Below, one piece after another: positions 1 to 6,487 of a DNA stretch of 8,244 nt. Under the pieces are notes generated by a model. It worked only from the letters and a program-made list of their open reading frames with translations, ran no database searches and had not been told where the DNA came from. Each line of letters opens with the position of its first letter. Within the stretch, counting starts at the first letter, position 1. Position numbers and translations under genes: made by a program. The stretch is from Opitutaceae bacterium. GTDB taxonomy: Bacteria; Verrucomicrobiota; Verrucomicrobiia; Opitutales; Opitutaceae. The stretch lies in contig JAPOIC010000081.1 of NCBI GenBank assembly GCA_029979145.1, forward strand, positions 1 through 8,244, given 5' to 3'.

Positions 1-1
1 C

Positions 2-451
2 AAGAAGAAATTAATCCCGCACGTGATCGAGCCGGCGGTCGGCGTCGACCGCATCTTCCTCGCCGTCCTCTGCGCCGCCTACGCGGAGGAGGACGTGACC
101 GATGAGAAAGGCAACACCGAGAAGCGCACCGTCCTGCGCCTGTCGCCGCGCATCGCGCCGGTGAAGGTCGCCGTGCTCCCGCTGCTCAAGAACAAGGAGC
201 AACTCACGACGCGCGCGAAGGAACTGCACCAGAAGCTCCAGCGCCGCTTCGCCGTGTTCTACGACGAGGCCGGCGCCATCGGCCGCCGCTACCGCCGCCA
301 GGACGAGATCGGCACGCCGTGGTGCGTCACCATCGACTTCGACACCGTGGAGAAGGACGGCACGTTCACCCTCCGCGAGCGCGACTCGATGCAGCAACGC
401 CGCATCACCGAGCAGGAACTCTTCGCCCTGCTCGACGAGCAGGTTTACTGA
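2..451 (+). CDS. glyS: Glycyl-tRNA synthetase, C-terminal part (5' end outside window)
   Basis: This is the last 149 residues of a class II glycyl-tRNA synthetase, the cytoplasmic enzyme that charges tRNA-Gly with glycine using ATP. The reading frame is open from base 2 and ends at TGA 449-451. The segment begins with the class II motif 3 region (IEPAVGVDR, with the ATP-contacting arginine). It continues into the anticodon-binding domain: APVKVAVLPLLKN strand, then a helix, then the DEAGAIGRRYRRQDEIGTPW segment, then a TIDFDT...TFTLRERDSM...RI ending. That order is typical of the single-chain dimeric GlyRS (archaeal/eukaryotic-like and some bacteria), not of the alpha2beta2 GlyQ/GlyS pair. 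The symbol glyS follows common usage for this type; some annotations use glyQS. No terminator is visible after the stop, and the reading frame stays open downstream (see 452-730). A GTG at 23 is an internal codon, not the start. Confidence 0.95.
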   Translation, partial: KKKLIPHVIEPAVGVDRIFLAVLCAAYAEEDVTDEKGNTEKRTVLRLSPRIAPVKVAVLPLLKNKEQLTTRAKELHQKLQRRFAVFYDEAGAIGRRYRRQDEIGTPWCVTIDFDTVEKDGTFTLRERDSMQQRRITEQELFALLDEQVY

Positions 452-730
452 GACACGTCGCGGTCAGGTTTAGGCCTTGCCGCGGCGCACTTCGCTGGCG
501 CGGATCATTTCGCCAAGATCGGCGGCCGGACGGATTTCGCCTCGGCCTTCTTCTTTGGCTTCACCAGCTCGGCGACGCCCGTGCAGCTCTTTGCCCACGA
601 AAATCCCAATCGGGTGATTGAATTTCCGCTTGGCCTGATTCCCTTATTCCTCGTGCCCTACGCCACCGCCGCCCATCTGCTTTCCCTGGCCCAGTTGCGG
701 CGCGACAGGTCATCCCATCCACCATCCTGA
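452..730 (+). pseudogene. Start-less C-terminal fragment of a small membrane protein (gene remnant)
   Basis: The frame that follows the glyS TGA stays open for 92 codons to TGA 728-730 and reads like real protein, but it has no start codon near its beginning. The first in-frame candidate is a GTG at 581, which would leave only 49 residues. The translation has one moderately hydrophobic stretch (DFASAFFFGFTSSATPVQLF), a polar NPNR turn, then a clear membrane segment (FPLGLIPLFLVPYATAAHLL, about 623-682) and a basic tail (LRRDRS). This is the profile of the C-terminus of a small multi-pass membrane protein. I do not recognise a named family. Because the frame is the same as glyS, an N-terminus cannot lie hidden upstream in that frame. 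The simplest reading is a gene whose front was deleted. Alternatives are translation from a non-standard start, or from GTG 581. It ends 11 bases before the next gene. Confidence 0.5.
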
Positions 731-741
731 AGTTTTTACAG

Positions 742-1926
742 ATGAGCGACCCGGCTGACACCCCCGCCCCTGTATTGACGCCACGGCTTCCGCCCGCCTC
801 CAGCGCGTCCGCGCGAAAGGTCCCGCCGCTCACGCTGGTGCTCGTCACACTGCTAGGCGCGGCCTTTGGCTTCGCGGCCGCCAAACTCGGCGCGGAGGCG
901 CTGCACCCCCTGCCCGGGCGCGGGTGGAAGCTCGGTCTTGCGGCGACTTTGCCGCTGGTGTGGTTCATCGGCGTGGCGGTGCACGAGCTGGGTCACCTGA
1001 TCGGTGGCTGGCTGGTCGGCGGGCGTTTCCTGCTGTGGTGCGTAGGGCCCGTGAAAGTGTGGCGGGCACCCGCGGGGATCCGCCTGGGGTGGAATCGCAG
1101 CCTGAATATTTTCGGCGGCCTTGCAGCCTGCCTGCCGGCGGAACCCGGACGCTGGGAACCTCGCCACGTCGCGACCATGATCGTCGCTGGCCCCCTCGCC
1201 AGTCTGGTGTTTGGTCTGGGCCTGCTGCTGGCCGTGACCGGGCGTGAACTCGACCCGGCCGGTGCGGTGTTGCCCGCTTTCCTCTACAATTTCGCGCTGG
1301 TGACCGGCGGGATGTCGCTCTTGCTCGCCGTCGTCACGATCTGGCCCAGCGCGGGCGGCGGATTCAAGTCCGACGGCAAACGTGTTTGGGAGCTGCTGCG
1401 CCGCAGCCCCCGGTCCGACCAGGAAGCGGCGCTGCTGCTGCTGACCTCCGCGAGTCTCGCAGGCATCCGACCCGCGGACTACGATCCTAAACTGGTCCGT
1501 CGCGCGCTGGCCCTTAACGACGGCTCGCTCTTCGACCGCTACGCCCGGTTCACCATTTACTTCCATGCCGCGGACCGCGCCGAATGGGGCCGCGCCCAAG
1601 AACTGCTCGACGCCGTCGTGGCTGGCGAGGAGAACCTCCCGGCCTACCTGCGGGCGGCGGTGCGCTGCGAATACGCCTGGCTCCTGGCCACCGGTGCCGG
1701 CGACGCCGTCACCGCAAGAGCTTGGCTGGATTCCGCGGGCCCACTGGAATTCGACCCGGCCACGCGGCTGCGCGCGGAAGCCGCGGTCTTGGCCGCGGAG
1801 CACCGCCCGGACGAAGCCCGGGCCAAAGCGCAGGCCGCGCTGGAGGCGCTGCATCGCCGCACCCTTGGGCCCGTGCGCAGCCCCTTCGTCGAAGACGCGA
1901 TCCGGCAGATTCTGGACCGAGTCTGA
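742..1926 (+). CDS. M50-type (site-2-protease-like) membrane metallopeptidase with helical C-terminal extension
   Basis: A 394-residue predicted integral membrane zinc protease. Residues 28-50 form a first hydrophobic segment. Residues 64-100 form a second that carries the zinc motif HELGH at 81-85 (HExxH, with the catalytic glutamate at 82). Further hydrophobic segments lie at about 143-166 (with GPLAS at 150-154, as in M50 proteins) and 177-201. The second metal-binding region follows as WPSAGGGFKSDGKR (201-214), with the D-G pair at 211-212 matching the family's third-ligand aspartate. Residues from about 215 to the end are soluble, Ala/Leu/Glu/Arg-rich and helical, resembling TPR-like repeats, and may be a substrate- or partner-binding domain. 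Known M50 enzymes cut transmembrane or membrane-near substrates, often in signalling; the substrate here is unknown. ATG 742 is the first plausible start but lacks a clear Shine-Dalgarno sequence. The gene converges on pyc with an 18-base gap. Confidence 0.8.
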   Translation: MSDPADTPAPVLTPRLPPASSASARKVPPLTLVLVTLLGAAFGFAAAKLGAEALHPLPGRGWKLGLAATLPLVWFIGVAVHELGHLIGGWLVGGRFLLWCVGPVKVWRAPAGIRLGWNRSLNIFGGLAACLPAEPGRWEPRHVATMIVAGPLASLVFGLGLLLAVTGRELDPAGAVLPAFLYNFALVTGGMSLLLAVVTIWPSAGGGFKSDGKRVWELLRRSPRSDQEAALLLLTSASLAGIRPADYDPKLVRRALALNDGSLFDRYARFTIYFHAADRAEWGRAQELLDAVVAGEENLPAYLRAAVRCEYAWLLATGAGDAVTARAWLDSAGPLEFDPATRLRAEAAVLAAEHRPDEARAKAQAALEALHRRTLGPVRSPFVEDAIRQILDRV

Positions 1927-1930
1927 ACCG

Positions 1931-1959
1931 CGCGGGCCGGACGTTTACTCCGGCTTGCG
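1931..1959 (+). terminator. Possible hairpin between convergent genes
   Basis: An 11-pair stem (CGCGGGCCGGA / TCCGGCTTGCG) with a 7-base loop sits just after the protease gene stop and overlaps the pyc stop codon (1945-1947), which falls in the loop. Two of the pairs are G-U in the plus-strand RNA but would be C-A mismatches in the minus-strand RNA, so the fold is better for the protease transcript than for the pyc transcript. No T tract follows, so it is at best a weak intrinsic terminator. Confidence 0.35.
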
Positions 1960-4900
1960 TAGTTTGACGATGAGGTCCTTGGACTCGACGGTGTCGCCGA
2001 TGGCGGCGTGGATTTCGGCCACGACGCCGTCCTCGGAGGCGTAGACAGAGGTCTGCATTTTCATCGCCTCCATCATGAAGAGCCGGTCGCCCTTCGCCAC
2101 CTTGGCGCCGACGGAGGCCGTCATCGTGACGATGAGGCCGGGGATAGGGGCGGCAACTTGGAGCGGGTCGGCGAGGTCGGCCTTCACGCGCGCCTCGGTC
2201 TTGGGGGCGACGCCCTTGTCGGTGATGAGGACCTCGCGGGCGATACCGTTGAGTTCGTAGTTCACCGTGCGGCGGCCGTCCTTGTCGGGCTCGCTGACGT
2301 TGACGAGGCGGATGATGAGGACCTTGCCCTCCTCGATCTCGACCGAGATTTCCTCCTTGGGCTGCAGGCCGTAGAAGAAAGCGGGCGTCGGCAGGACGGA
2401 GACTTTGCCGAACTCCTTCAGGTGCTTGGCGAAGTCCGCATGCACTTGCGGATACATGAGGTGGGAATAGAATTCGTCGTCGCCGATGTTGCGGTGCGCC
2501 TTGGCGGCGAGGTCGCCGCGGAGCTTCGCGAGTTCCTTGGCGTGATCACCGCCGCGAGCCTTGCGGCCGGCGCGCTTCTTCTCGGCAGCGAGGTCGGCGC
2601 GGTATTTTTTCTGCGCGGCCTTGAACTTGGCGTCACCGAGCACGGCGCGCCAGACGTCGACGGGCCAGCCGCCCTCGGGCCAGCCGAGGCCGCCGCTGAG
2701 CATGTCGATCACACTCTCGGGGAACGGCGTCTCGCCCGGGGGCAGATTGACGACGTCGGCGGGCTTGATGCCCTTCGAGAAAAGGAAGAGCGCCATGTCG
2801 CCCACGACCTTGGAGGACGGGGTGACCTTGACGATGTCGCCAAACAGCTGGTTGACCTCGGCGTAGGTGCGCGCGATCTCCGGCCAGCGGTGCGAAACGC
2901 CCATGGCGGAGGCCTGCTCCTTGAGATTCGTATACTGGCCGCCGGGCATCTCGTGCAGGTAGACCTCGGCGCTGCCGGTTTTGGGCGCGGTGTCAAACGG
3001 CGCATAATACGCGCGGACCTGCTCCCAGTAGTCGGAGTAGGCGTCGAGCGCGGGGAGATCGAGCGAGGTGTCGCGCGGCGTGTGCTGCAGCGAGGCGACG
3101 ATCGAGTTGAGGTTGGGCTGCGCGGTGCTGCCCGACATGGACGCGATCGCCAAGTCGACGATGTCGACACCGGCGGCGCTGGCCTGCAAGACGGAGGCGG
3201 AGTTGACGCCGCTCGTGTCGTGCGTGTGGAAGTGGATCGGCACGCCGACCTCCTGCTTGAGGGTCTTGACGAGCTTGTTGGCGGCAAAGGGCCGGCAGAG
3301 GCCCGCCATGTCCTTGATGGCGATGAGGTGCGCGCCCATCTTCTCCAGCTCCTTGGCCATGCGCACGTAATACTTCAGCGAGAATTTGTCGCGCTTCTCG
3401 TCGAGGATGTCGCCTGCGTAGCAGAGCGTGCCTTCGCAGAGCGCATGCGTGTCCTGCACGGCTTCCATCGCGACGCGCAGGTTGGGCAGGTAGTTCAGCG
3501 AGTCGAAGATGCGGAAGATATCCATGCCGCTGGCGGCGGCGTGCTTCACGAAGCCGGCGACGACGGAGTCGGGGTAGTTGGTGTAGCCGACGGCGTTGGC
3601 GCCGCGGAACAGCATCTGGAAACAAATGTTCGGCACACGGGTGCGGAGGTCACGCAGGCGCTCCCACGGGTCCTCGTTGAGGAACCGCATGGCGGTGTCG
3701 AACGTGGCGCCGCCCCACATCTCGAGCGAGAAGAGCTCGGGCGCGCGGCGCGCCACGTAGCCGGCGCAGGCGAGCATGTCGTAGCTGCGCACGCGCGTGG
3801 CCATAAGCGACTGGTGGGCGTCGCGGAAAGTCGTGTCGGTGATGAGCAGGCGCTTCTGCTTCAGCGTCCACTCGGCGAACTTCTTCGGACCGAGCTCGAG
3901 CAGCAGCTGGCGCGTGCCGGCCGGCGGCTCGCGGCGGTCGTCGCGGCCCGGGGGCGTGATGGCAGGGAGCACCTTGCCGGGCTTGTAGCCCTTGGCGTGC
4001 GGGTTGCCGTTGACGATGACGTTGCCGAGGTAGCTGAGGAGCTTGGTGGCGCGGTCGCGACGGGGTTTGAAGCGGAAGAGCTCGGGTGTGGTGTCGATCA
4101 GCGTCGTCGTGGCCTGGCCGCAGCGGAAGAGCGGGTGCGCGATGACGTTCTCAAGGAAGGGGATGTTGGTCTTCACGCCGCGGATGCGGAACTCGCTGAG
4201 CACGCGGTGGGAGCGGTTCATCGCGTTCTCGTAGGTCTGGCCGCTGGTGATGACCTTCACCAACATCGAGTCGTAGAACGGCGTGATGACGGCGCCGGCA
4301 TAGCCCATGCCACCGTCGAGGCGCACGCCGAAGCCGCCGGGCGAACGGTAGGCGAGGATGCGGCCGTAGTCGGGCACGAACTTGTTCTCGGGGTCCTCGG
4401 TCGTAATGCGGCACTGGATGGCGTAGCCGTTGCACGGCACGTTTTCCTGCACGGGCATGCCGACTTCCGGCGAGTGCAGCGCATGGCCTTGGGCGATGAG
4501 GATCTGCGCGCGAACAATGTCGAGGCCGGTGACGACTTCGGTCACGGTGTGCTCGACTTGGATACGCGGGTTCATCTCGATGAAGAACCACTCGTGGCGG
4601 TCGAGATCGTAGAGGAATTCGATCGTGCCGGCGTTGTCGTAGCGGATCTCGCGGGCCATGCGCGCGGCGGCTTCGCAGAGCTCCGTGATCACCTCGCGCG
4701 GCAGGCCGTGGCTCGGCGCGACTTCAATGACCTTCTGGTGGCGGCGCTGCACGGAGCAGTCGCGCTCGTGGAGATGGATGACGTTGCCGTGTTTGTCGCC
4801 GAGGATCTGGACCTCGATGTGCTTCGCGTTGGCGATGTATTTCTCGAGGAAGACGGCGGGGTTGCCGAAGGCGCGCTCGGCCTCGCCCTGGGCCTCGTCG

Positions 4901-5493
4901 AGCAGCGAGCCGAGGTCCTCGGCCTGCTTCACGATGCGCATGCCACGACCGCCACCGCCAAAGGCGGCCTTGATGATGAGCGGGAAGCCGATCTCCTTGG
5001 CGATCTTCATGGCCTCCTTGCGGTCGGTCACGGGCTCTTCGGTGCCGGGCAGCACGGGCACCTTGATCTTCTTGGCGAGGGCGCGGGCGGCGGTCTTGTC
5101 GCCCATCATCTCGAGCAGGTCTGGGCGCGGGCCCACGAAGGCGATGCCGGCCTCGGCGCAAGCGCGGGCGAAATGGGCGTTTTCCGAGAGAAAACCGTAG
5201 CCGGGGTGGATCACGTTCACGCCCTTTTCCTTAGCGAGGCCGATGATGCTCGGGATGTCGAGGTAGGCCGCCACCGGGCCCTTGCCGTGGCCGACCTGGT
5301 AACCCTCGTCCGCCTTGTAACGGTGAATGCAAAACCGGTCCTCCTCGGCGTAGACGGCGACCGTGCGCAGGCCGAGCTCGGTGCCGGCGCGGAAAATGCG
5401 AACCGCGATTTCGCCGCGGTTGGCTGCCATGATCTTCGTGAAGGGAGGCAGCAATGTGACCTCCGACTGGGATTGGGATTTGCGCGCTGACAT
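1945..5493 (-). CDS. pyc: Pyruvate carboxylase, single-chain
   Basis: A cytoplasmic biotin enzyme of 1182 residues that carboxylates pyruvate to oxaloacetate with ATP and bicarbonate; its length is normal for single-chain PYC. Numbering from ATG 5493: the biotin carboxylase domain covers about 18-480, with MAANRGEIAVR at 22, ATP-loop GGGGRGM at 179-185, HERDCSVQRRHQK at 242-254 and EMNPRIQVEHTVTE at 306-319. The carboxyltransferase domain starts at about 545, with TDTTFRDAHQSL at 552-563, KDMAG at 727-731 (K727 is the expected carboxylated lysine) and HFHTHD at 754-759 (metal ligands H756 and H758). The C-terminal biotinyl domain has EAMKMQ with biotin-lysine K1145 (codon 2059-2061). All key residues are present. 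A Lys/Arg/Ala-rich stretch at about 957-1001 looks longer than usual. ATG 5493 is preferred because ATG 5430 would remove the first strand of the fold; a TTG at 5550 is less likely. No clear Shine-Dalgarno sequence. Confidence 0.95.
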   Translation of the reverse strand: MSARKSQSQSEVTLLPPFTKIMAANRGEIAVRIFRAGTELGLRTVAVYAEEDRFCIHRYKADEGYQVGHGKGPVAAYLDIPSIIGLAKEKGVNVIHPGYGFLSENAHFARACAEAGIAFVGPRPDLLEMMGDKTAARALAKKIKVPVLPGTEEPVTDRKEAMKIAKEIGFPLIIKAAFGGGGRGMRIVKQAEDLGSLLDEAQGEAERAFGNPAVFLEKYIANAKHIEVQILGDKHGNVIHLHERDCSVQRRHQKVIEVAPSHGLPREVITELCEAAARMAREIRYDNAGTIEFLYDLDRHEWFFIEMNPRIQVEHTVTEVVTGLDIVRAQILIAQGHALHSPEVGMPVQENVPCNGYAIQCRITTEDPENKFVPDYGRILAYRSPGGFGVRLDGGMGYAGAVITPFYDSMLVKVITSGQTYENAMNRSHRVLSEFRIRGVKTNIPFLENVIAHPLFRCGQATTTLIDTTPELFRFKPRRDRATKLLSYLGNVIVNGNPHAKGYKPGKVLPAITPPGRDDRREPPAGTRQLLLELGPKKFAEWTLKQKRLLITDTTFRDAHQSLMATRVRSYDMLACAGYVARRAPELFSLEMWGGATFDTAMRFLNEDPWERLRDLRTRVPNICFQMLFRGANAVGYTNYPDSVVAGFVKHAAASGMDIFRIFDSLNYLPNLRVAMEAVQDTHALCEGTLCYAGDILDEKRDKFSLKYYVRMAKELEKMGAHLIAIKDMAGLCRPFAANKLVKTLKQEVGVPIHFHTHDTSGVNSASVLQASAAGVDIVDLAIASMSGSTAQPNLNSIVASLQHTPRDTSLDLPALDAYSDYWEQVRAYYAPFDTAPKTGSAEVYLHEMPGGQYTNLKEQASAMGVSHRWPEIARTYAEVNQLFGDIVKVTPSSKVVGDMALFLFSKGIKPADVVNLPPGETPFPESVIDMLSGGLGWPEGGWPVDVWRAVLGDAKFKAAQKKYRADLAAEKKRAGRKARGGDHAKELAKLRGDLAAKAHRNIGDDEFYSHLMYPQVHADFAKHLKEFGKVSVLPTPAFFYGLQPKEEISVEIEEGKVLIIRLVNVSEPDKDGRRTVNYELNGIAREVLITDKGVAPKTEARVKADLADPLQVAAPIPGLIVTMTASVGAKVAKGDRLFMMEAMKMQTSVYASEDGVVAEIHAAIGDTVESKDLIVKLRKPE

Positions 5494-5507
5494 TGGGACG
5501 GGGGGTC

Positions 5508-5536
5508 GTTGTAGGGACCAAGTCCCCGGCCGCCAA
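5508..5536 (-). promoter_or_regulatory. Weak sigma-70-like promoter candidate before pyc
   Basis: On the minus strand, TTGGCG (5536-5531) and TACAAC (5513-5508) are separated by exactly 17 bases; each matches 4 of 6 positions of the classical -35 and -10 hexamers. It lies in the 62-base gap between the YkgJ-like gene and pyc. Transcription would start only a few bases before ATG 5493, giving an almost leaderless mRNA, which would fit the absence of a Shine-Dalgarno sequence. Matches this weak occur by chance, and promoter consensus in this lineage is not certain. Confidence 0.2.
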
Positions 5537-5555
5537 GTAGAACCAGACAATTATG

Positions 5556-5924
5556 TCATCTTTCCTCGACGGAATTTGCGGCCGCGTTATTGCCGGGGTC
5601 CAGACCGGGCCGGCGGTGCTTTTTCTGCTCCAATTCCGCGTGGCACTCGGGCGATCCGCGCGCGAGGTCGCGGCAGACCTGCGGCCGGTCGGCATACACC
5701 GTGCAAAAATACTCCGGCGCACCCCCGGGCCCCGGCCGCACCACCAGCGCGGCGCAGTGGCCGTCCGCCATGCGCATGTAGGCGCGATGCCCGATGAAAT
5801 GCGCCACCTGCTCCGCCGCGGCGCCCAACCGCACCCAATCGTCGCCCGTGACGCGCACGTAGGTGGGCAGCGTCGAAAAGCAGCAGGCCCCGCACGCGAG
5901 GCAGTCCGCCGGCACGGTGTTCAT
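5556..5924 (-). CDS. YkgJ-type cysteine-cluster (putative Zn/Fe-binding) protein
   Basis: A 122-residue protein of the YkgJ / UPF0153 cysteine-cluster family, thought to bind zinc or an iron-sulfur centre; no defined reaction is known. It starts with the family signature C-x2-C-x2-CC (C8, C11, C14, C15 in DCLACGACC) and has further cysteines at 57, 74, 84 and 94. The core pattern near residues 74-86 (FCTVYADRPQVCRDL) matches the family's C-x-x-Y-x-x-RP-x-x-CR motif. The tail after about 100 is basic and low in structure. ATG 5924 is chosen because the signature begins only seven residues later; the open frame extends far upstream but overlaps the divergent gene and is not conserved-looking there. 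It lies 62 bases upstream of pyc on the same strand, so the two could share a transcript. The 102-base gap to the divergent gene at 6027 must hold promoters for both directions, but I see no convincing motif there. Confidence 0.85.
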   Translation of the reverse strand: MNTVPADCLACGACCFSTLPTYVRVTGDDWVRLGAAAEQVAHFIGHRAYMRMADGHCAALVVRPGPGGAPEYFCTVYADRPQVCRDLARGSPECHAELEQKKHRRPGLDPGNNAAANSVEER

Positions 5925-6026
5925 TGGGCCCGCCAGCCTGCCACTTCGCCCAAGGGTGCGCAAGCGGCCGCTATTACACGGCGCGGGCTTGCCACTCTGG
6001 TTGCCGAGACCAAGCTGCGGCGGCGT

Positions 6027-6482
6027 ATGAAGACGGTGCTGCTCATCGCGGTGGCGGCCCTCGTGGGCATCCAGTTTTTCCGCCCCGCCAAAAACCTTTC
6101 GTCGACGCCCCCCGGACCGGACGACGTGATGGCGCTGCATCCGCCGTCGCCCGAGGTGCGCGACGTATTGACCCGCGCCTGCTACGACTGCCACTCCAAT
6201 CACACGCGTTACCCGTGGTATGCCGAGGTGCAGCCGGTGGCGTGGTGGCTCGATCACCACATTCGCGAGGGCAAGGCGCACCTCAATTTTTCCAAGTTCG
6301 GCACCTACGACTTGCGCCGCCAGCGCCACAAGCTCGAAGAGCTCGTCGGCGAGCTGGAGGACGACGAAATGCCGCTCAAGTCGTATCGCCTCACCCACGC
6401 CGACGCCCGGCTCACCCCCGCCGAGGTCGCCGCCCTGATCGCTTGGGCCGAGGAAGCGCAGGACGCGCTGGCCGACCGTTGA
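6027..6482 (+). CDS. Haem-binding domain (CxxCH) membrane-anchored cytochrome-like protein
   Basis: A 151-residue protein matching the Haem_bd domain family (a c-type haem motif in a short conserved domain). Residues 3-18 (TVLLIAVAALVGIQFF) form one hydrophobic signal anchor, followed by the family-typical FFRPAKN. The haem attachment motif CYDCH is at 52-56 and is followed by SNHTRYPWY, then QPVAWWLDHHIREGKAHLNF, FGTYDLRRQRHKLEEL and the conserved EDDEMPLKSY (112-120), where M115 could be a haem ligand. The C-terminus (LTPAEVAALIAWAEE) resembles the last helix of mono-haem cytochromes c. The protein probably sits in the inner membrane facing the periplasm, with covalently bound haem, and may take part in electron transfer; no partner is proven. 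ATG 6027 is selected because the anchor begins at once; the longer open frame upstream is a shadow of the YkgJ-like gene. Only 5 bases separate it from the next gene. Confidence 0.9.
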   Translation: MKTVLLIAVAALVGIQFFRPAKNLSSTPPGPDDVMALHPPSPEVRDVLTRACYDCHSNHTRYPWYAEVQPVAWWLDHHIREGKAHLNFSKFGTYDLRRQRHKLEELVGELEDDEMPLKSYRLTHADARLTPAEVAALIAWAEEAQDALADR

Positions 6483-6487
6483 ATCTT

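Noticed and set aside
11..397. Minus-strand frame antisense to glyS
   Set aside because: The plus strand carries clear GlyRS motif 3 and anticodon-binding sequence; the minus frame is compositional shadow.
853..1854. A 333-codon minus-strand frame antisense to the M50 gene
   Set aside because: Arg/Gln/Gly/His-rich, no motif, and it conflicts with the well-supported HELGH protein.
2008..5490. A 1160-codon open frame on the plus strand, fully antisense to pyc
   Set aside because: It is rich in Val, Asp, Glu, Leu, Gly, His and Arg with no recognisable domain, as expected when the complement of a GC-ending-codon gene is read. Pyc has all its catalytic motifs, so this frame is a shadow.
5553..6026. 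N-terminal extension of the haem-binding protein by about 158 residues
   Set aside because: It overlaps the YkgJ-like gene antisense and has shadow composition; the family begins with the membrane anchor at ATG 6027.
5925..6398. N-terminal extension of the YkgJ-like protein
   Set aside because: It runs antisense through the haem-binding gene; the CxxCxxCC signature is normally near the N-terminus, as with ATG 5924.
5924..6487. N-terminal extension of the oxidoreductase frame to base 5924
   Set aside because: It overlaps the whole haem-binding gene in another frame; the Rossmann motif begins right after ATG 6488.
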